A stretch of 64,000 nt of DNA from contig NZ_SZYH01000001.1 in NCBI RefSeq assembly GCF_005298175.1, forward strand, positions 2,046,001 through 2,110,000, read 5' to 3'. The notes beneath the pieces are model-generated. The model had not been told where the DNA came from and searched no databases. It saw only the letters and a program-made list of their open reading frames with translations. Made by a program: the position numbers and the translations under genes. Positions 7,414 to 17,001 of this stretch are shown piece after piece. Within the stretch, counting starts at the first letter, position 1, and every line of letters starts with the position of its first letter. Source of the DNA: Marinobacter panjinensis (GTDB lineage Bacteria > Pseudomonadota > Gammaproteobacteria > Pseudomonadales > Oleiphilaceae).

Positions 7414-8364
7414 ATGAATACCCGAGTACAAAACACCGTCCCGCACCGCCCTTCCGGGAAGCGCCTCACATCCCTCTTCGCATCGTGTCTTTTGGCGCTG
7501 GTTTTCAGTAGCGGAACCCTGGCCCAGGACCCCGGTGAAGATCTCACCGCGGAAGACGTGCAGCAGCGAATCGACACCCTGGAAGAGCCCATGTACACGC
7601 CGTTTGTCGAGCTGTACCTGCTTGAGGAAAGCAAAGCACTGCGCAAGGAGATGATGAATACCCGGGCTGAACTGATCGAGAAGGTCGTGGACAAGGAACT
7701 GTCCGTGGCGGACAAAACCATGTCCTATGCCACTGATACCGTTACCTATTTCTTTTACCTGATTGCCGGCGCCACCTCCATTCTGGTGATGTTGGGCTGG
7801 AACTCCATTCGCGACATGCGCAACCAGCTGACCACCCTGGCCGAAAAGCGTGTGAACGAACTGGTTGTGGAATACGAGAAGCGCCTGGACTTCATTGAAG
7901 ACCAGCTCAGGCAGAAATCCGACATCATCCAGCAAAACCAGGCGGAAATTGAGCGCACTAACGAAGTGCATTCCCTGTGGCTGAAAGCCAGCCAGGAGAC
8001 CTCGCAGCAGAACAAGATTTCCGCCTACGATATCATCCTCGATCTTCGCCCGGACGACGTGGAGGCGCTAAGCTATAAAGCGGACGCAGTGCTGGAAATG
8101 CAGGAGCCCTTATGGGCCATCAGCCTCTGTCAACGTGCGCTGAAGCTGGCACCCGAAAATGGCCATGCCCACTACCAGCTGGCCTGCGCCTATGCTGAAA
8201 TTGGCCGATGGGACGATGCAATAGCAACGCTGCAAACGGCTATCAACATTTCCGAGGCTTACAAGGACGATGCCTCGGTAGATCCCAGTTTTGAACAGCT
8301 GCGGGATTACGACAGTTTCCGGAAACTGGTTTACCCGGCAGATGAGGAGCAGTCCGACACCTGA
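7414..8364 (+). CDS. Membrane-anchored TPR protein, function unknown
   Basis: 316 residues. A basic N-terminus and hydrophobic stretch (LFASCLLALVFSSGTLAQ) look like a signal peptide with cleavage near AQ-D. A second hydrophobic helix (FFYLIAGATSILVMLGW, ~112-128) should anchor the protein in the inner membrane. A charged, probably coiled-coil segment follows (~135-185: RNQLTTLAEKRVNELVVEYEKRL), then TPR-like helices (~195-285: ALSYKADAVLEMQEPLWAI, ENGHAHYQLACAYAEIGRWDDA). The C-terminus (FEQLRDYDSFRKLVYP) resembles the end motif of other TPR proteins. It is probably a scaffold; partners are unknown. The ribosome-binding site is weak, so the exact start is uncertain. Confidence 0.75.
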   Translation: MNTRVQNTVPHRPSGKRLTSLFASCLLALVFSSGTLAQDPGEDLTAEDVQQRIDTLEEPMYTPFVELYLLEESKALRKEMMNTRAELIEKVVDKELSVADKTMSYATDTVTYFFYLIAGATSILVMLGWNSIRDMRNQLTTLAEKRVNELVVEYEKRLDFIEDQLRQKSDIIQQNQAEIERTNEVHSLWLKASQETSQQNKISAYDIILDLRPDDVEALSYKADAVLEMQEPLWAISLCQRALKLAPENGHAHYQLACAYAEIGRWDDAIATLQTAINISEAYKDDASVDPSFEQLRDYDSFRKLVYPADEEQSDT

Positions 8365-8443
8365 TTGCTTGACAAGGCAGCATGTGTGGTGTTTGTTTAC
8401 ATCCCTGAGAACATAAGAATAACCCTGAAACAGGACAGACCCA

Positions 8444-9556
8444 ATGAGCACACCAGTCAAAAAACTCGTAACTGCTATTACAACCTCTATCGCCGTCATC
8501 GGCGCTGGCCACGCTGCCGCTGAAATCAAGATTGGCATCGCAGGGCCAATGACCGGCCCCGTAGCACAGTATGGTGACATGCAGTTCTCCGGTGCCCGCA
8601 TGGCGATCGAACAGATCAACGCCAATGGCGGTGTCATGGGAGAGAAACTCGTCGCCGTTGAACAGGACGACGTTTGTGATCCCAAGCAGGCCGTAACCGT
8701 TGCCAACAACATGGTCAACGAAGGCGTGCGCTTCGTGGTCGGGCACCTGTGCTCCAGTTCAACCCAGCCGGCTTCCGACATCTATGAGGACGAAGGCATC
8801 CTGATGGTCACGCCAGCCTCCACCAGCCCGGACATTACCGAGCGTGGCTATGAGTTGGTATTCCGCACCATCGGCCTCGATAGCATGCAGGGCCCGGTTG
8901 CCGCCAATTACCTGATCAGCCAGAAACCGGAACGTGTCGCCATTGTTCACGACAAGCAGCAGTACGGTGAAGGCATTGCCACCGCAGTACGCGACACCCT
9001 CGAGGAAGGCGGTGTCGAAATAGCGATGTTTGAGGGCATTACCGCCGGTGCCAAGGACTTCTCGTCACTGGTTACCAAACTCAGACAGGCTGACGTGGAC
9101 TACGTCTATTATGGTGGCTACCACCCGGAACTTGGCTTGATCCTGCGCCAGGCACAACAGGCTGACCTGGACGCAATTTTCATGGGCCCGGAAGGCGTTG
9201 GTAACAAAGACATCAACACCATCGCCGGTGAAGCAGCAGAAGGCCTGCTGGTCACGCTGCCGCCGAGCTTCAACGAGAAAGCCGAAAACCAGGAACTGGT
9301 TCAGGCCTTTGAAGAGAAGGGCGAAGACCCGTCCGGCCCCTTCGTACTCACGTCCTACGCTGCCGTGCAGCTGATTGCCGATGGTATTGAAGCTGCCGAA
9401 TCAACCGACCCGTTCGAGGTAGCCGAAGCCCTGCGTGAAGGCACATTCCAGACGCCTATCGGTACCGTTGAGTACGACAGTAAAGGTGATATGGAATCGT
9501 TTGAGTTTGTTGTCTTCGAATGGCATTCAGATGGCAGCAAAACTCCGGTAAACTAA
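8444..9556 (+). CDS. livK: Branched-chain amino-acid ABC transporter, periplasmic binding protein
   Basis: 370 residues. The signal peptide runs to about AGHAAA, and the mature protein begins EIKIGIAGPMTGPVAQYGD, a typical LivJ/LivK/BraC start. Two periplasmic-binding lobes follow, with the disulfide-loop-like pair in QDDVCDPKQAV and GHLCSSSTQPA and the family motif LMVTPASTSPDITERGY. It delivers leucine, isoleucine, valine or related amino acids to LivHM. It is the first gene of livKHMGF and is separated from livH by a terminator, which should make the binding protein more abundant than the membrane parts. Confidence 0.95.
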   Translation: MSTPVKKLVTAITTSIAVIGAGHAAAEIKIGIAGPMTGPVAQYGDMQFSGARMAIEQINANGGVMGEKLVAVEQDDVCDPKQAVTVANNMVNEGVRFVVGHLCSSSTQPASDIYEDEGILMVTPASTSPDITERGYELVFRTIGLDSMQGPVAANYLISQKPERVAIVHDKQQYGEGIATAVRDTLEEGGVEIAMFEGITAGAKDFSSLVTKLRQADVDYVYYGGYHPELGLILRQAQQADLDAIFMGPEGVGNKDINTIAGEAAEGLLVTLPPSFNEKAENQELVQAFEEKGEDPSGPFVLTSYAAVQLIADGIEAAESTDPFEVAEALREGTFQTPIGTVEYDSKGDMESFEFVVFEWHSDGSKTPVN

Positions 9557-9587
9557 GCCGCAATCGTTAACAAACGGTAATCATGAG

Positions 9588-9624
9588 AACACCTTCTCAC
9601 CGCGATCCGGGAGAAGGTGTTTTT
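9588..9624 (+). terminator. Terminator between livK and livH
   Basis: An 11-bp perfect stem (AACACCTTCTC / GAGAAGGTGTT) with a 12-base loop runs directly into a T tract. Partial read-through here would set a high ratio of binding protein to transporter. Confidence 0.85.
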
Positions 9625-9718
9625 CTAGGCTCCTGTTGATCCTGCAGTCAGAGCGCCCGGCACACCGGGGCCAAGCCTGAAGGCAGTGAAGGGGGCAGGC
9701 TATCGGAGTCCCACACAG

Positions 9719-10642
9719 ATGCAAGATCTCCTTTATTTTATTCAGCAGCTCATTAACGGGCTGACGATTGGGAGCACCTACGCCCTGATCGCCATCGGTT
9801 ATACGATGGTTTACGGCATCATCGGCATGATCAACTTTGCCCATGGTGAGATTTACATGATCGGGGCCTACACCGCCCTCATCACCATTACCGGCCTTAC
9901 GGCACTGGGCATCGTCTGGCTGCCGCTGATTCTGATCGTGGCGCTGATTTGCGCAATGATCGTTTCCAGTTCCATGGGCTGGGCGGTGGAACGGGTCGCC
10001 TACCGGCCAGTGCGCGGGAAACATCGACTGATCCCGCTGATCTCGGCGATCGGCATGTCCATCTTCCTGCAGAACTACGTCCACCTTGCCCAGGGATCCC
10101 GCAACATCGGTTTTCCAGCGCTGATTGAGGGCGGCTTCCGCTTCGGGGCCGAGGACTCGTTCCAGACGTCGATTACCTACATGCAGATCACCATTTTCGC
10201 GACCACCCTGGTGTGCATGACGATTCTTTCCCTGTTTATTTCCCGCTCCCGCATTGGCCGCGCCTGCCGTGCCGTCTCTCAGGATCTGGGCATGGCCAAC
10301 CTGCTGGGTATCGACACCAACCGGATCATATCGGCCACGTTTGTGATCGGCGCTGCGCTGGCAGCGGTCGCAGGCCTCCTGCTGGGGATGTACTACGGCT
10401 CCATTGACCCGCTGTTCGGGTTTATCGCGGGGCTCAAAGCGTTTACGGCCGCTGTGCTTGGCGGCATCGGAAGCATTCCCGGTGCCATGCTGGGCGGCCT
10501 CATACTCGGGGTTGCCGAGAGCATGACCTCCGGTTACCTCAGTGGAGAATACAAGGACGTTGTGTCCTTCGGACTGCTGATCCTGATCCTGCTGTTCAAA
10601 CCCACCGGCCTGCTTGGCAAACCGGAGGTTGAAAAGATCTGA
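9719..10642 (+). CDS. livH: Branched-chain amino-acid ABC transporter permease LivH
   Basis: 307 residues from ATG 9719 ([20 protein letters not shown]), close to the 308 of E. coli LivH; the frame continues upstream to a GTG at 9686 but without family similarity. About eight hydrophobic helices and the permease signature around [20 protein letters not shown], which contacts the ATPase, are visible. The stop codon overlaps the livM start (TGATG), indicating translational coupling. Confidence 0.95.
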   Translation: MQDLLYFIQQLINGLTIGSTYALIAIGYTMVYGIIGMINFAHGEIYMIGAYTALITITGLTALGIVWLPLILIVALICAMIVSSSMGWAVERVAYRPVRGKHRLIPLISAIGMSIFLQNYVHLAQGSRNIGFPALIEGGFRFGAEDSFQTSITYMQITIFATTLVCMTILSLFISRSRIGRACRAVSQDLGMANLLGIDTNRIISATFVIGAALAAVAGLLLGMYYGSIDPLFGFIAGLKAFTAAVLGGIGSIPGAMLGGLILGVAESMTSGYLSGEYKDVVSFGLLILILLFKPTGLLGKPEVEKI

Positions 10643-11913
10643 TGGCTGCTCATAACCTGAAACATGCGCTGTTTTGCGCCATTGTCACCCTGGTGATTTC
10701 TTATCCCATTCTGGGATTCAACCTCGTGAGCGAGGGCATAAACGTCACTCTGGAGGGAGCCAAAACCTCCACAATACTCGGCGTATTGCTCGCTGCGGTT
10801 ATTGTTTTCCTGTTCCAGCTGTTCCGGGACAACATCATGGGGTCCCTGCGCCAGTTGCCCGCAGTAAACCCGCTTGCCAATCGCAAGCCAATGGAACAGA
10901 GCAAACGACTGAAACTGGAATCCTTCCTGCTTACGCTGATGGTCATAGGGGCACTCATCTGGCCCTTTGTTGCTTCCCGTGGTGCTGTCGACCTGTCAAC
11001 ACTGGTGCTTATATACGTCATGCTGGCCCTGGGCCTGAATGTGGTGGTAGGGCTGGCCGGCCTGCTGGATCTCGGCTATGTGGCTTTCTACGCTGTCGGT
11101 GCCTACACCTTCGCCCTGCTGTCCCAGTATTACGGCATTTCTTTCTGGTTCGCCCTGCCCATCGGTGCCTGTCTTGCCGCCCTGTTCGGATTGGTGCTTG
11201 GCTTTCCGGTGCTGCGATTACGGGGGGACTACCTCGCCATCGTGACACTGGGCTTCGGCGAGATCATCCGTATCCTGCTGAACAATATGACCAGCCTGAC
11301 CGGTGGCCCCAATGGCATTGGCGGCATTCCCGACCCAACCCTGTTCGGCATGGAATTCGGCCGCCGGGTCAAGGAAGAGGGCAACACGTCTTTTCACGAG
11401 ACCTTCGGCATTGCCTACAGCGGTGAACACAAGGTGATCTTTCTGTACCTGATCGCACTGGTGCTGGCCGTGATCACGGCTATCGCCATCCGTCGCCTGA
11501 TGCGCATGCCGGTGGGCCGTGCCTGGGAAGCACTGCGAGAAGATGAAATCGCCGCCAAGTCCCTGGGCCTGAGCCGCACCGCCGTGAAGCTGTCAGCTTT
11601 TACCATCGGTGCTTTCTTTGCTGGCTTTGCAGGCACCGTGTTTGCCTCCAAGCAGGGTTTTATCAGCCCTGAGTCGTTCGTGTTCCTGGAGTCGGCCATT
11701 ATCCTGGCGATTGTGGTGCTTGGTGGCATGGGCTCCCAGATGGGGGTCATCCTTGCGGCGATAGCGGTCACCATCCTGCCGGAACTGGCAAGGGAGTTCT
11801 CCGAGTACCGGATGGCGATATTCGGTGCCGCCATGGTGTTGATGATGGTCTGGCGCCCCCAGGGCCTGATGCCCATGCGACGCATCCACATCGAACTGAA
11901 ACGGCCGGAGTGA
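10642..11913 (+). CDS. livM: Branched-chain amino-acid ABC transporter permease LivM
   Basis: 423 residues. Like E. coli LivM it has an N-terminal extension with extra hydrophobic segments (~1-100) before the conserved core [29 protein letters not shown]. The coupling loop [19 protein letters not shown] contacts the ATPases. It pairs with LivH to form the inner-membrane channel. The start overlaps the livH stop by one base, and livG follows after six bases. Confidence 0.95.
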   Translation: MAAHNLKHALFCAIVTLVISYPILGFNLVSEGINVTLEGAKTSTILGVLLAAVIVFLFQLFRDNIMGSLRQLPAVNPLANRKPMEQSKRLKLESFLLTLMVIGALIWPFVASRGAVDLSTLVLIYVMLALGLNVVVGLAGLLDLGYVAFYAVGAYTFALLSQYYGISFWFALPIGACLAALFGLVLGFPVLRLRGDYLAIVTLGFGEIIRILLNNMTSLTGGPNGIGGIPDPTLFGMEFGRRVKEEGNTSFHETFGIAYSGEHKVIFLYLIALVLAVITAIAIRRLMRMPVGRAWEALREDEIAAKSLGLSRTAVKLSAFTIGAFFAGFAGTVFASKQGFISPESFVFLESAIILAIVVLGGMGSQMGVILAAIAVTILPELAREFSEYRMAIFGAAMVLMMVWRPQGLMPMRRIHIELKRPE

Positions 11914-11919
11914 CGGGTA

Positions 11920-12675
11920 ATGCTTGAAGTACAGAATCTGTCAATGCGCTTTGGCGGCCTCCTGGCGGTGGATCAGGTGTCGCTGGACGTACAGGAACAC
12001 GAAATCGTGGCAATTATCGGCCCCAACGGGGCCGGCAAAACCACTGTCTTTAACTGCATGAGCGGGTTCTACAAGCCTACGGGTGGCAAGATCCTGTTTC
12101 AGGGTCGCGAGATCCAGGGCAAACCGGATTACAGGATTTCCCGCCTTGGTCTGGTCAGAACCTTCCAGCACGTGCGGCTTTTCAGCCGCATGACAGTGGT
12201 GGAGAACCTGCTGGTGGCACAGCATCGTCACCTCAATACCAACCTGCTCTCAGGCATTCTCAAGACACCGAACTACCGCGAAAGGGAGCAGAAATCTCTC
12301 GACCGGGCGGCCTACTGGCTGAACCGGGTTGGCCTGATGGATATGGCCAACCGGGAGGCCGGCAACCTCGCCTATGGCCAGCAACGACGGCTGGAAATTG
12401 CCCGCTGCATGGTCACCGAGCCCAAGCTGCTGATGCTGGACGAGCCGGCTGCCGGCCTCAATCCGGCCGAAACCAAGGACCTCAACCAACTGATCATCAG
12501 CCTGAAGGAAGACTACAACGTTTCCGTGGTGCTGATTGAGCACGACATGAGCCTGGTGATGGATATTTCCGACCGCATCAACGTAATTAACCAGGGCCGC
12601 CCCCTGGCCAGCGGCACACCGGATGAGATTCGCCGGAACGACGATGTAATCAAAGCCTATCTGGGTGAGGCCTGA
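11920..12675 (+). CDS. livG: Branched-chain amino-acid ABC transporter ATPase LivG
   Basis: 251 residues. Walker A GPNGAGKT (34-41), an ABC signature in the LivG form (LAYGQQRRLEIAR) and Walker B LLMLDEPAAGLNP are present, followed by the switch His in VLIEHDMSLVM. It drives import together with LivF. Codons and spacing match the neighbouring liv genes, and nothing in it is degraded. Confidence 0.96.
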   Translation: MLEVQNLSMRFGGLLAVDQVSLDVQEHEIVAIIGPNGAGKTTVFNCMSGFYKPTGGKILFQGREIQGKPDYRISRLGLVRTFQHVRLFSRMTVVENLLVAQHRHLNTNLLSGILKTPNYREREQKSLDRAAYWLNRVGLMDMANREAGNLAYGQQRRLEIARCMVTEPKLLMLDEPAAGLNPAETKDLNQLIISLKEDYNVSVVLIEHDMSLVMDISDRINVINQGRPLASGTPDEIRRNDDVIKAYLGEA

Positions 12676-12684
12676 GGAAAAACC

Positions 12685-13386
12685 ATGCTTGTACTAGAAG
12701 ACGTCCATACCCACTACGGCAAGATCGAGGCGCTTCATGGCGTCTCTGTTGAAGTAAAGAAAGGTGAGATTGTGTCCCTGATCGGCGCCAATGGCGCCGG
12801 CAAAACCACGCTGCTGATGACTGTCTGTGGCAATCCCCAGGCCACTTCCGGCCGGGTGACTTTTCAGGGGCGCGACATCACCCGGGACATGACCTCCAAT
12901 ATCATGCGCTCGGGCATTGCCATTGTGCCTGAAGGCAGGCGCGTGTTTTCCGGCCTGACTGTCGAAGAGAACCTCCATATGGGCGGTTTTTTCAATACCA
13001 AATCGGAAATCCGCAAAAGCCAGGAACACGTCTACGAGTTGTTTCCGCGCCTGAAAGAGCGGGAGCATCAGCGTGCCGGCACCATGTCCGGTGGTGAACA
13101 GCAGATGCTGGCCATCGGGCGGGCGCTGATGAGCAAGCCCAACATGATCATCCTGGACGAACCTTCTCTGGGGCTGGCACCGCTGGTGATCAAACAGATT
13201 TTCGAGATCATCGGCAAGCTGCGGGAGGAAGGTATTACCGTGTTCCTGGTGGAGCAGAACGCCCACCAGGCGCTGAACCTGGCAGACCGGGGTTACGTGC
13301 TGGAAACCGGACGCATCCGCTTGCATGACACAGGGAAGAACCTGCTGGCCAACCCGGATGTTCAGAATGCCTACCTTGGCGGTTAA
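12685..13386 (+). CDS. livF: Branched-chain amino-acid ABC transporter ATPase LivF
   Basis: 233 residues. Walker A GANGAGKT (34-41), signature MSGGEQQMLAIGRAL and Walker B MIILDEPSLGLAP are intact, and VFLVEQNAHQALNLADRGYV gives the LivF-type switch region. Its start lies nine bases after livG. It is the last gene of the liv operon. The 230 bases that follow hold no obvious T-run terminator. Confidence 0.96.
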   Translation: MLVLEDVHTHYGKIEALHGVSVEVKKGEIVSLIGANGAGKTTLLMTVCGNPQATSGRVTFQGRDITRDMTSNIMRSGIAIVPEGRRVFSGLTVEENLHMGGFFNTKSEIRKSQEHVYELFPRLKEREHQRAGTMSGGEQQMLAIGRALMSKPNMIILDEPSLGLAPLVIKQIFEIIGKLREEGITVFLVEQNAHQALNLADRGYVLETGRIRLHDTGKNLLANPDVQNAYLGG

Positions 13387-13464
13387 ACAGGAGAAGGTCT
13401 AGAAATATCAACATGATCAAACTTTGACTTTGCAGGCCAAATCAATGACTCAGCGCGTTTGTAA

Positions 13465-13492
13465 TTTGCCTTCCTGATATATGAACTATACT
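13465..13492 (+). promoter_or_regulatory. Possible promoter of the DUF3015 gene
   Basis: TTTGCC, 16 bases, TATACT. A leader of ~120 bases follows, GC-rich and able to fold (for example GGGCC at 13532 with GGCCC near 13558), but I recognise no known riboswitch. Confidence 0.4.
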
Positions 13493-13619
13493 CAGAGTCA
13501 ACGGTCGACCTGTCTCCACGGGGAATCAATCAGGGCCGTTAGCGCGCCGGCTTCCCGGGCCCTTCTCAGGCGGAGGTGGCGCGTTTGCGACGACAGCTAA
13601 ATTAAACAAGGAGTTAATA

Positions 13620-14084
13620 ATGAAAAAACTGATCGCAGGTGCACTGCTTATGGGTGCCTCTACCCTCGCTTTCGCCCAGCCTGGCTGTGGCATCGGTGCC
13701 ATGGTCTGGAAAGGACAGTCCGGCATTGCACCCCACGTTCTGGCAGCAACCACCAACGGTACCTTTGGTAACCAGACCTTTGGCATGACCACCGGCACCC
13801 TCGGTTGTCAGACTAACCAGTCTGTCCAGTCCATGGCCATGTACATGGAAAGCAACATTGATAAGGTAGCCCGTGACATGTCTCGCGGCTCTGGTGAAAA
13901 CCTGGACACCCTCGCAGTGCTGCTGGGTGTAGACGAAGCGGATCGCGACTCTTTTCGCAAGGCCCTCCAGGACAACTTTGCAACCATCTTCCCGTCCTCT
14001 GACACCACGTCTGGTGAGGCGGTAGATGCGATCGTAGCCCTGCTGGAAAAGGATGAGGCGCTGAGCAAGTATGTAGCAGCCTGA
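13620..14084 (+). CDS. DUF3015-family secreted protein
   Basis: 154 residues with a clear signal peptide (MKKLIAGALLMGASTLAFAQ) cut before PGCGIGAMVW. The motif CGIGAMVWKGQSG, the later Cys (TLGCQTNQS) and the helical C-terminus place it in DUF3015, small periplasmic proteins of unknown role. The two Cys probably form a disulfide. It has a good ribosome-binding site (AAGGAG) and lies upstream of the DUF4105 gene, a pairing I believe recurs in related bacteria (from memory, unchecked). Confidence 0.88.
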   Translation: MKKLIAGALLMGASTLAFAQPGCGIGAMVWKGQSGIAPHVLAATTNGTFGNQTFGMTTGTLGCQTNQSVQSMAMYMESNIDKVARDMSRGSGENLDTLAVLLGVDEADRDSFRKALQDNFATIFPSSDTTSGEAVDAIVALLEKDEALSKYVAA

Positions 14085-14179
14085 TCCTATGGCCCGATAA
14101 ATGATCTCGCGCGCCAGGGACGGCGCAACGGAGTCCAGCCTATCCACCCAACGTTCAACCCGGAATTGACTGACCATCC

Positions 14180-16045
14180 ATGCGCACTTCGCTTCGGTTT
14201 GCGCTGGCCTTCGTCTGGCTGGCATCAGGTTTCAATGCACTCGCCACCCCGCTTCCTGACACCGGAAACCTCCATCAACATCCCGCCTGGCTGACACTGG
14301 TGCACTACCAGCCCGACCGCTTCGGTGATGGTTATACCGGCCAGGCAGACGATGATGATTTTTTCCTCAGTGCCAACGGCAAAACCTCACCAAAGGCGGA
14401 ACTTGACGCTACCCTGGAAGCCATTACCCGGCCTGGCGGCGGAGACAATCATGCGCGCTGCCGCTTCCCCGCACGTGACCGTTGGTTGAGGGACCAACTG
14501 GACCTGGCACAGCAACCGGCTGACTGCCCCGCCTTCGACCAGTGGACCGAAGAACTCAATACCGAAACCGTGACACTGGTGTTTGCAGCCTCGTATCTGA
14601 ACAGTCCGTCATCAATGTTCGGCCATACCTTCCTGCGTCTTGACCCGCCCCAGGAAGACGAGGAAACCAACCTGATCCTCGCCAACACCATTTCCTACGC
14701 TGCCGATGCTGCCGCCCACGACAGCGAGATCCTGTTCGCCTACAAGGGCATCTTTGGCGGCTACCCGGGCATCACCTCCATCCAGCCCTATTACGAAAAG
14801 ATCCGCCTGTATTCCGACATCGAGCATCGGGACCTGTGGGAGTATCAGCTCAACCTGACCCAGTCGGAAGTGGACATGATGCTGGCCCACACCTGGGAAA
14901 TCCGTGACCGCAACTTCGACTACTACTTCTTCGATGAAAACTGTGCCTACCGGCTGCTGGCGCTGATCGACGTGGCTCGCCCCGGCACCGACCTGCTGGA
15001 CGAAGTCGGCACCCATGCCATTCCCTCAGACACCGTGCGCTGGGTGGTGGACAGGGGGCTGGTGGAAGACGTCTATTACCGCCCTTCCGCTGCAACCAGC
15101 GTCAGCCACAGCATCGACTCGCTGCCCGACGAACACCAGACGCTGGCCGCCGCCATCGCTAACGGTTATGTAGAGGCAGACGCCCCGGAGGTAAAAGCAT
15201 TAAACGATGAGGAGCGGGCCCGGGTGCTCGACACCACCTACGACTATGTCCGTTACCAGAGTGAGGCAGACGGCTGGCCCCGGGAGCATGCTGCCCCCCT
15301 GTCCCACGACCTGCTGAAGGAACGCAGCCAGATTCGCGGTGTAGCCGCACAGAACGGCGCGCCAGAGCCTGCCATACGTGACGACCAGGGCCACGACACC
15401 TTCCGCGCCAGCCTCAGTGGCGGGCGAATAGGCGACCGTAACTTTGCAGAAGTGACATTGCGCCCGGCCTATCACGATGTACTGGACCCACCGGCGGGCT
15501 ACCGTGGCGGCGCCCAGCTCCAGTTCCTGCGCCTTGATGCACGCTTATACACCGACAATGACGAATTGCAGATCGAGCAACTGACCGGTGTGGAGATCCG
15601 TTCCCTCTCGCCGCGCAACCAGTTCTTCTCGCCACTGTCCTGGCAGGTCGGCTTTGGTGGCCGCCGCACAGACACCGAAACCAACCGCGTATTCGCGCCT
15701 TACCTCGAAGGTGGCGCAGGCGGCAGCTGGCAGCTGGCCACCGGTACCCAGGCCTTCGCCATTGCCACCGCCGACCTTGAAATCGACGACGACCTGCGCC
15801 GGGGCTACGACGCTGCCCCGGGTGCCGACCTGGGCATACTCCACCAGAACAACCGGTTCAGTCTGCTGGGCGGCGTAAAAACCAAAGCCTGGATCGTCAG
15901 CAGCCAACACCGCCAGGACCAGGCCTACCTTGAGGGCAACTGGCACTTCGGACGGGAGTTCAGCCTGTTCGGGAAGTTCAGCCGTGAAGACCACTACGAC
16001 AGGTACCGCAGCACATGGCAACTCGGACTCCACGCGTACTTTTGA
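14180..16045 (+). CDS. DUF4105 (Lnb N-terminal-like) exported protein
   Basis: 621 residues with a signal peptide (LRFALAFVWLASGFNALA). Residues ~120-300 hold the conserved DUF4105 core, with SSMFGHTFLRLD (H149) and FDENCAYRLLALID (C255). The paired 'GH' and 'NC' motifs resemble a rearranged papain/NlpC-like catalytic site, but that is inference. Residues ~400-621 alternate polar and hydrophobic positions and end ...WQLGLHAYF with a C-terminal aromatic, like a beta-barrel that sits in the outer membrane. So it may be a periplasmic hydrolase domain tethered to a barrel. It is followed by an overlapping hydrolase gene. Confidence 0.82.
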   Translation: MRTSLRFALAFVWLASGFNALATPLPDTGNLHQHPAWLTLVHYQPDRFGDGYTGQADDDDFFLSANGKTSPKAELDATLEAITRPGGGDNHARCRFPARDRWLRDQLDLAQQPADCPAFDQWTEELNTETVTLVFAASYLNSPSSMFGHTFLRLDPPQEDEETNLILANTISYAADAAAHDSEILFAYKGIFGGYPGITSIQPYYEKIRLYSDIEHRDLWEYQLNLTQSEVDMMLAHTWEIRDRNFDYYFFDENCAYRLLALIDVARPGTDLLDEVGTHAIPSDTVRWVVDRGLVEDVYYRPSAATSVSHSIDSLPDEHQTLAAAIANGYVEADAPEVKALNDEERARVLDTTYDYVRYQSEADGWPREHAAPLSHDLLKERSQIRGVAAQNGAPEPAIRDDQGHDTFRASLSGGRIGDRNFAEVTLRPAYHDVLDPPAGYRGGAQLQFLRLDARLYTDNDELQIEQLTGVEIRSLSPRNQFFSPLSWQVGFGGRRTDTETNRVFAPYLEGGAGGSWQLATGTQAFAIATADLEIDDDLRRGYDAAPGADLGILHQNNRFSLLGGVKTKAWIVSSQHRQDQAYLEGNWHFGREFSLFGKFSREDHYDRYRSTWQLGLHAYF

Positions 16046-16884
16046 GAGCTCTGAACACACTGACCGGCATCGCTGCCGCATTCATCCTGCTGCTGCAGAC
16101 CGGCTGCAGCAGCGTATTCTTCTATCCCGATAACGTCACCTACGTCACCCCGGACCGCCTGAACCTGGAATACGAAGATGTATTCCTGAACACCCCGGAC
16201 GGCGAAACCCTCCATGGCTGGTGGCTGCCCGCGACATCCGAACCCAGGGGTAGCGTCTACTTCCTGCACGGCAATGCCCAGAACATCAGCAGCCACATAA
16301 TGAACGTCGCCTGGCTGCCTGAGAGGCGCTACAACGTGTTTCTGATCGACTACCGGGGATATGGACGCTCCACCGGAGCACCGGACATAGAAGGCACCCT
16401 GCACGATGCTGAGACCGGTCTTCGGTGGCTGGTTGAGCAGCCGGAGGTGAAGAGCCAGCCCCTCTTCCTGCTGGGCCAGAGCCTAGGTGGCGCACTGGGA
16501 ACCGCGCTGGCCAGCGAGTGGGTAAAACGGGGCCAACAGCCGCCATTGGACGGCGTAATCCTTGACGGCACCTTCAACGGTTTCCGTGCCATTGCCCGGG
16601 AAAAACTGGGCGAATTCTGGCTCACCTGGCCACTGCAGGTTCCCCTGAGCCTGACCATTACCGACGAGTACGAACCCTATGAGCGGATCGGGGATATCAG
16701 CCCGGTTCCGGTGATGGTGATTCACAGCGTGCGGGACGGGATTATTCCGTTTCACCATGGTGAGCAGTTGTATGAGGCAGCGGAAGAGCCCAAGAAGTTT
16801 TTAAGGACGGATACGGGGCATGGGTCGACATTTATGATTCCGGGGTATAAGGAGGAGGTATTGGGGTTTATGGGGCAGCCATAA
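16015..16884 (+). CDS. Alpha/beta-hydrolase lipoprotein
   Basis: 289 residues from ATG 16015; an alternative TTG at 16042 overlaps the DUF4105 stop (TTGA) and would be translationally coupled. A signal sequence leads to the lipobox LLLQTGC. The alpha/beta-hydrolase fold shows the oxyanion motif FLHGNAQN, the nucleophile elbow GQSLGG, an Asp in VIHSVRDGIIP and a final His in TGHGSTF, all as expected for a serine hydrolase of the YfhR/BEM46 type. It is probably anchored in the envelope and acts on small esters or lipids; the substrate is unknown. It forms a module with the DUF3015 and DUF4105 genes. Confidence 0.85.
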   Translation: MATRTPRVLLRALNTLTGIAAAFILLLQTGCSSVFFYPDNVTYVTPDRLNLEYEDVFLNTPDGETLHGWWLPATSEPRGSVYFLHGNAQNISSHIMNVAWLPERRYNVFLIDYRGYGRSTGAPDIEGTLHDAETGLRWLVEQPEVKSQPLFLLGQSLGGALGTALASEWVKRGQQPPLDGVILDGTFNGFRAIAREKLGEFWLTWPLQVPLSLTITDEYEPYERIGDISPVPVMVIHSVRDGIIPFHHGEQLYEAAEEPKKFLRTDTGHGSTFMIPGYKEEVLGFMGQP

Positions 16885-16924
16885 AAAAGCCCGCCGGACT
16901 CGGTGGTCGAGTGGCGGGCTTTTT
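16883..16924. terminator. Bidirectional terminator between the hydrolase and pnp genes
   Basis: The stem GCCCGCC (16889-16895) / GGCGGGC (16913-16919) is flanked by an A-run on the left and a T-run on the right, so it can stop both convergent transcripts. Confidence 0.9.
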
Positions 16925-16975
16925 GTCGGATTACGCCTTCGGCTTTTATGCCCTTTACGGGTAAATCCGACCTAC
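16924..16975. repeat. REP-like palindrome, copy 4 (with insert)
   Basis: Same ends as the 6.5-kb copies (TGTCGGATTACG ... AATCCGACCTAC), but with a longer centre containing a second small palindrome (CCCTTTACGGG). It directly abuts the terminator. Confidence 0.75.
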
Positions 16976-17001
16976 GGGTTGTGGCTCCCGTCAGGTTCAG
17001 C

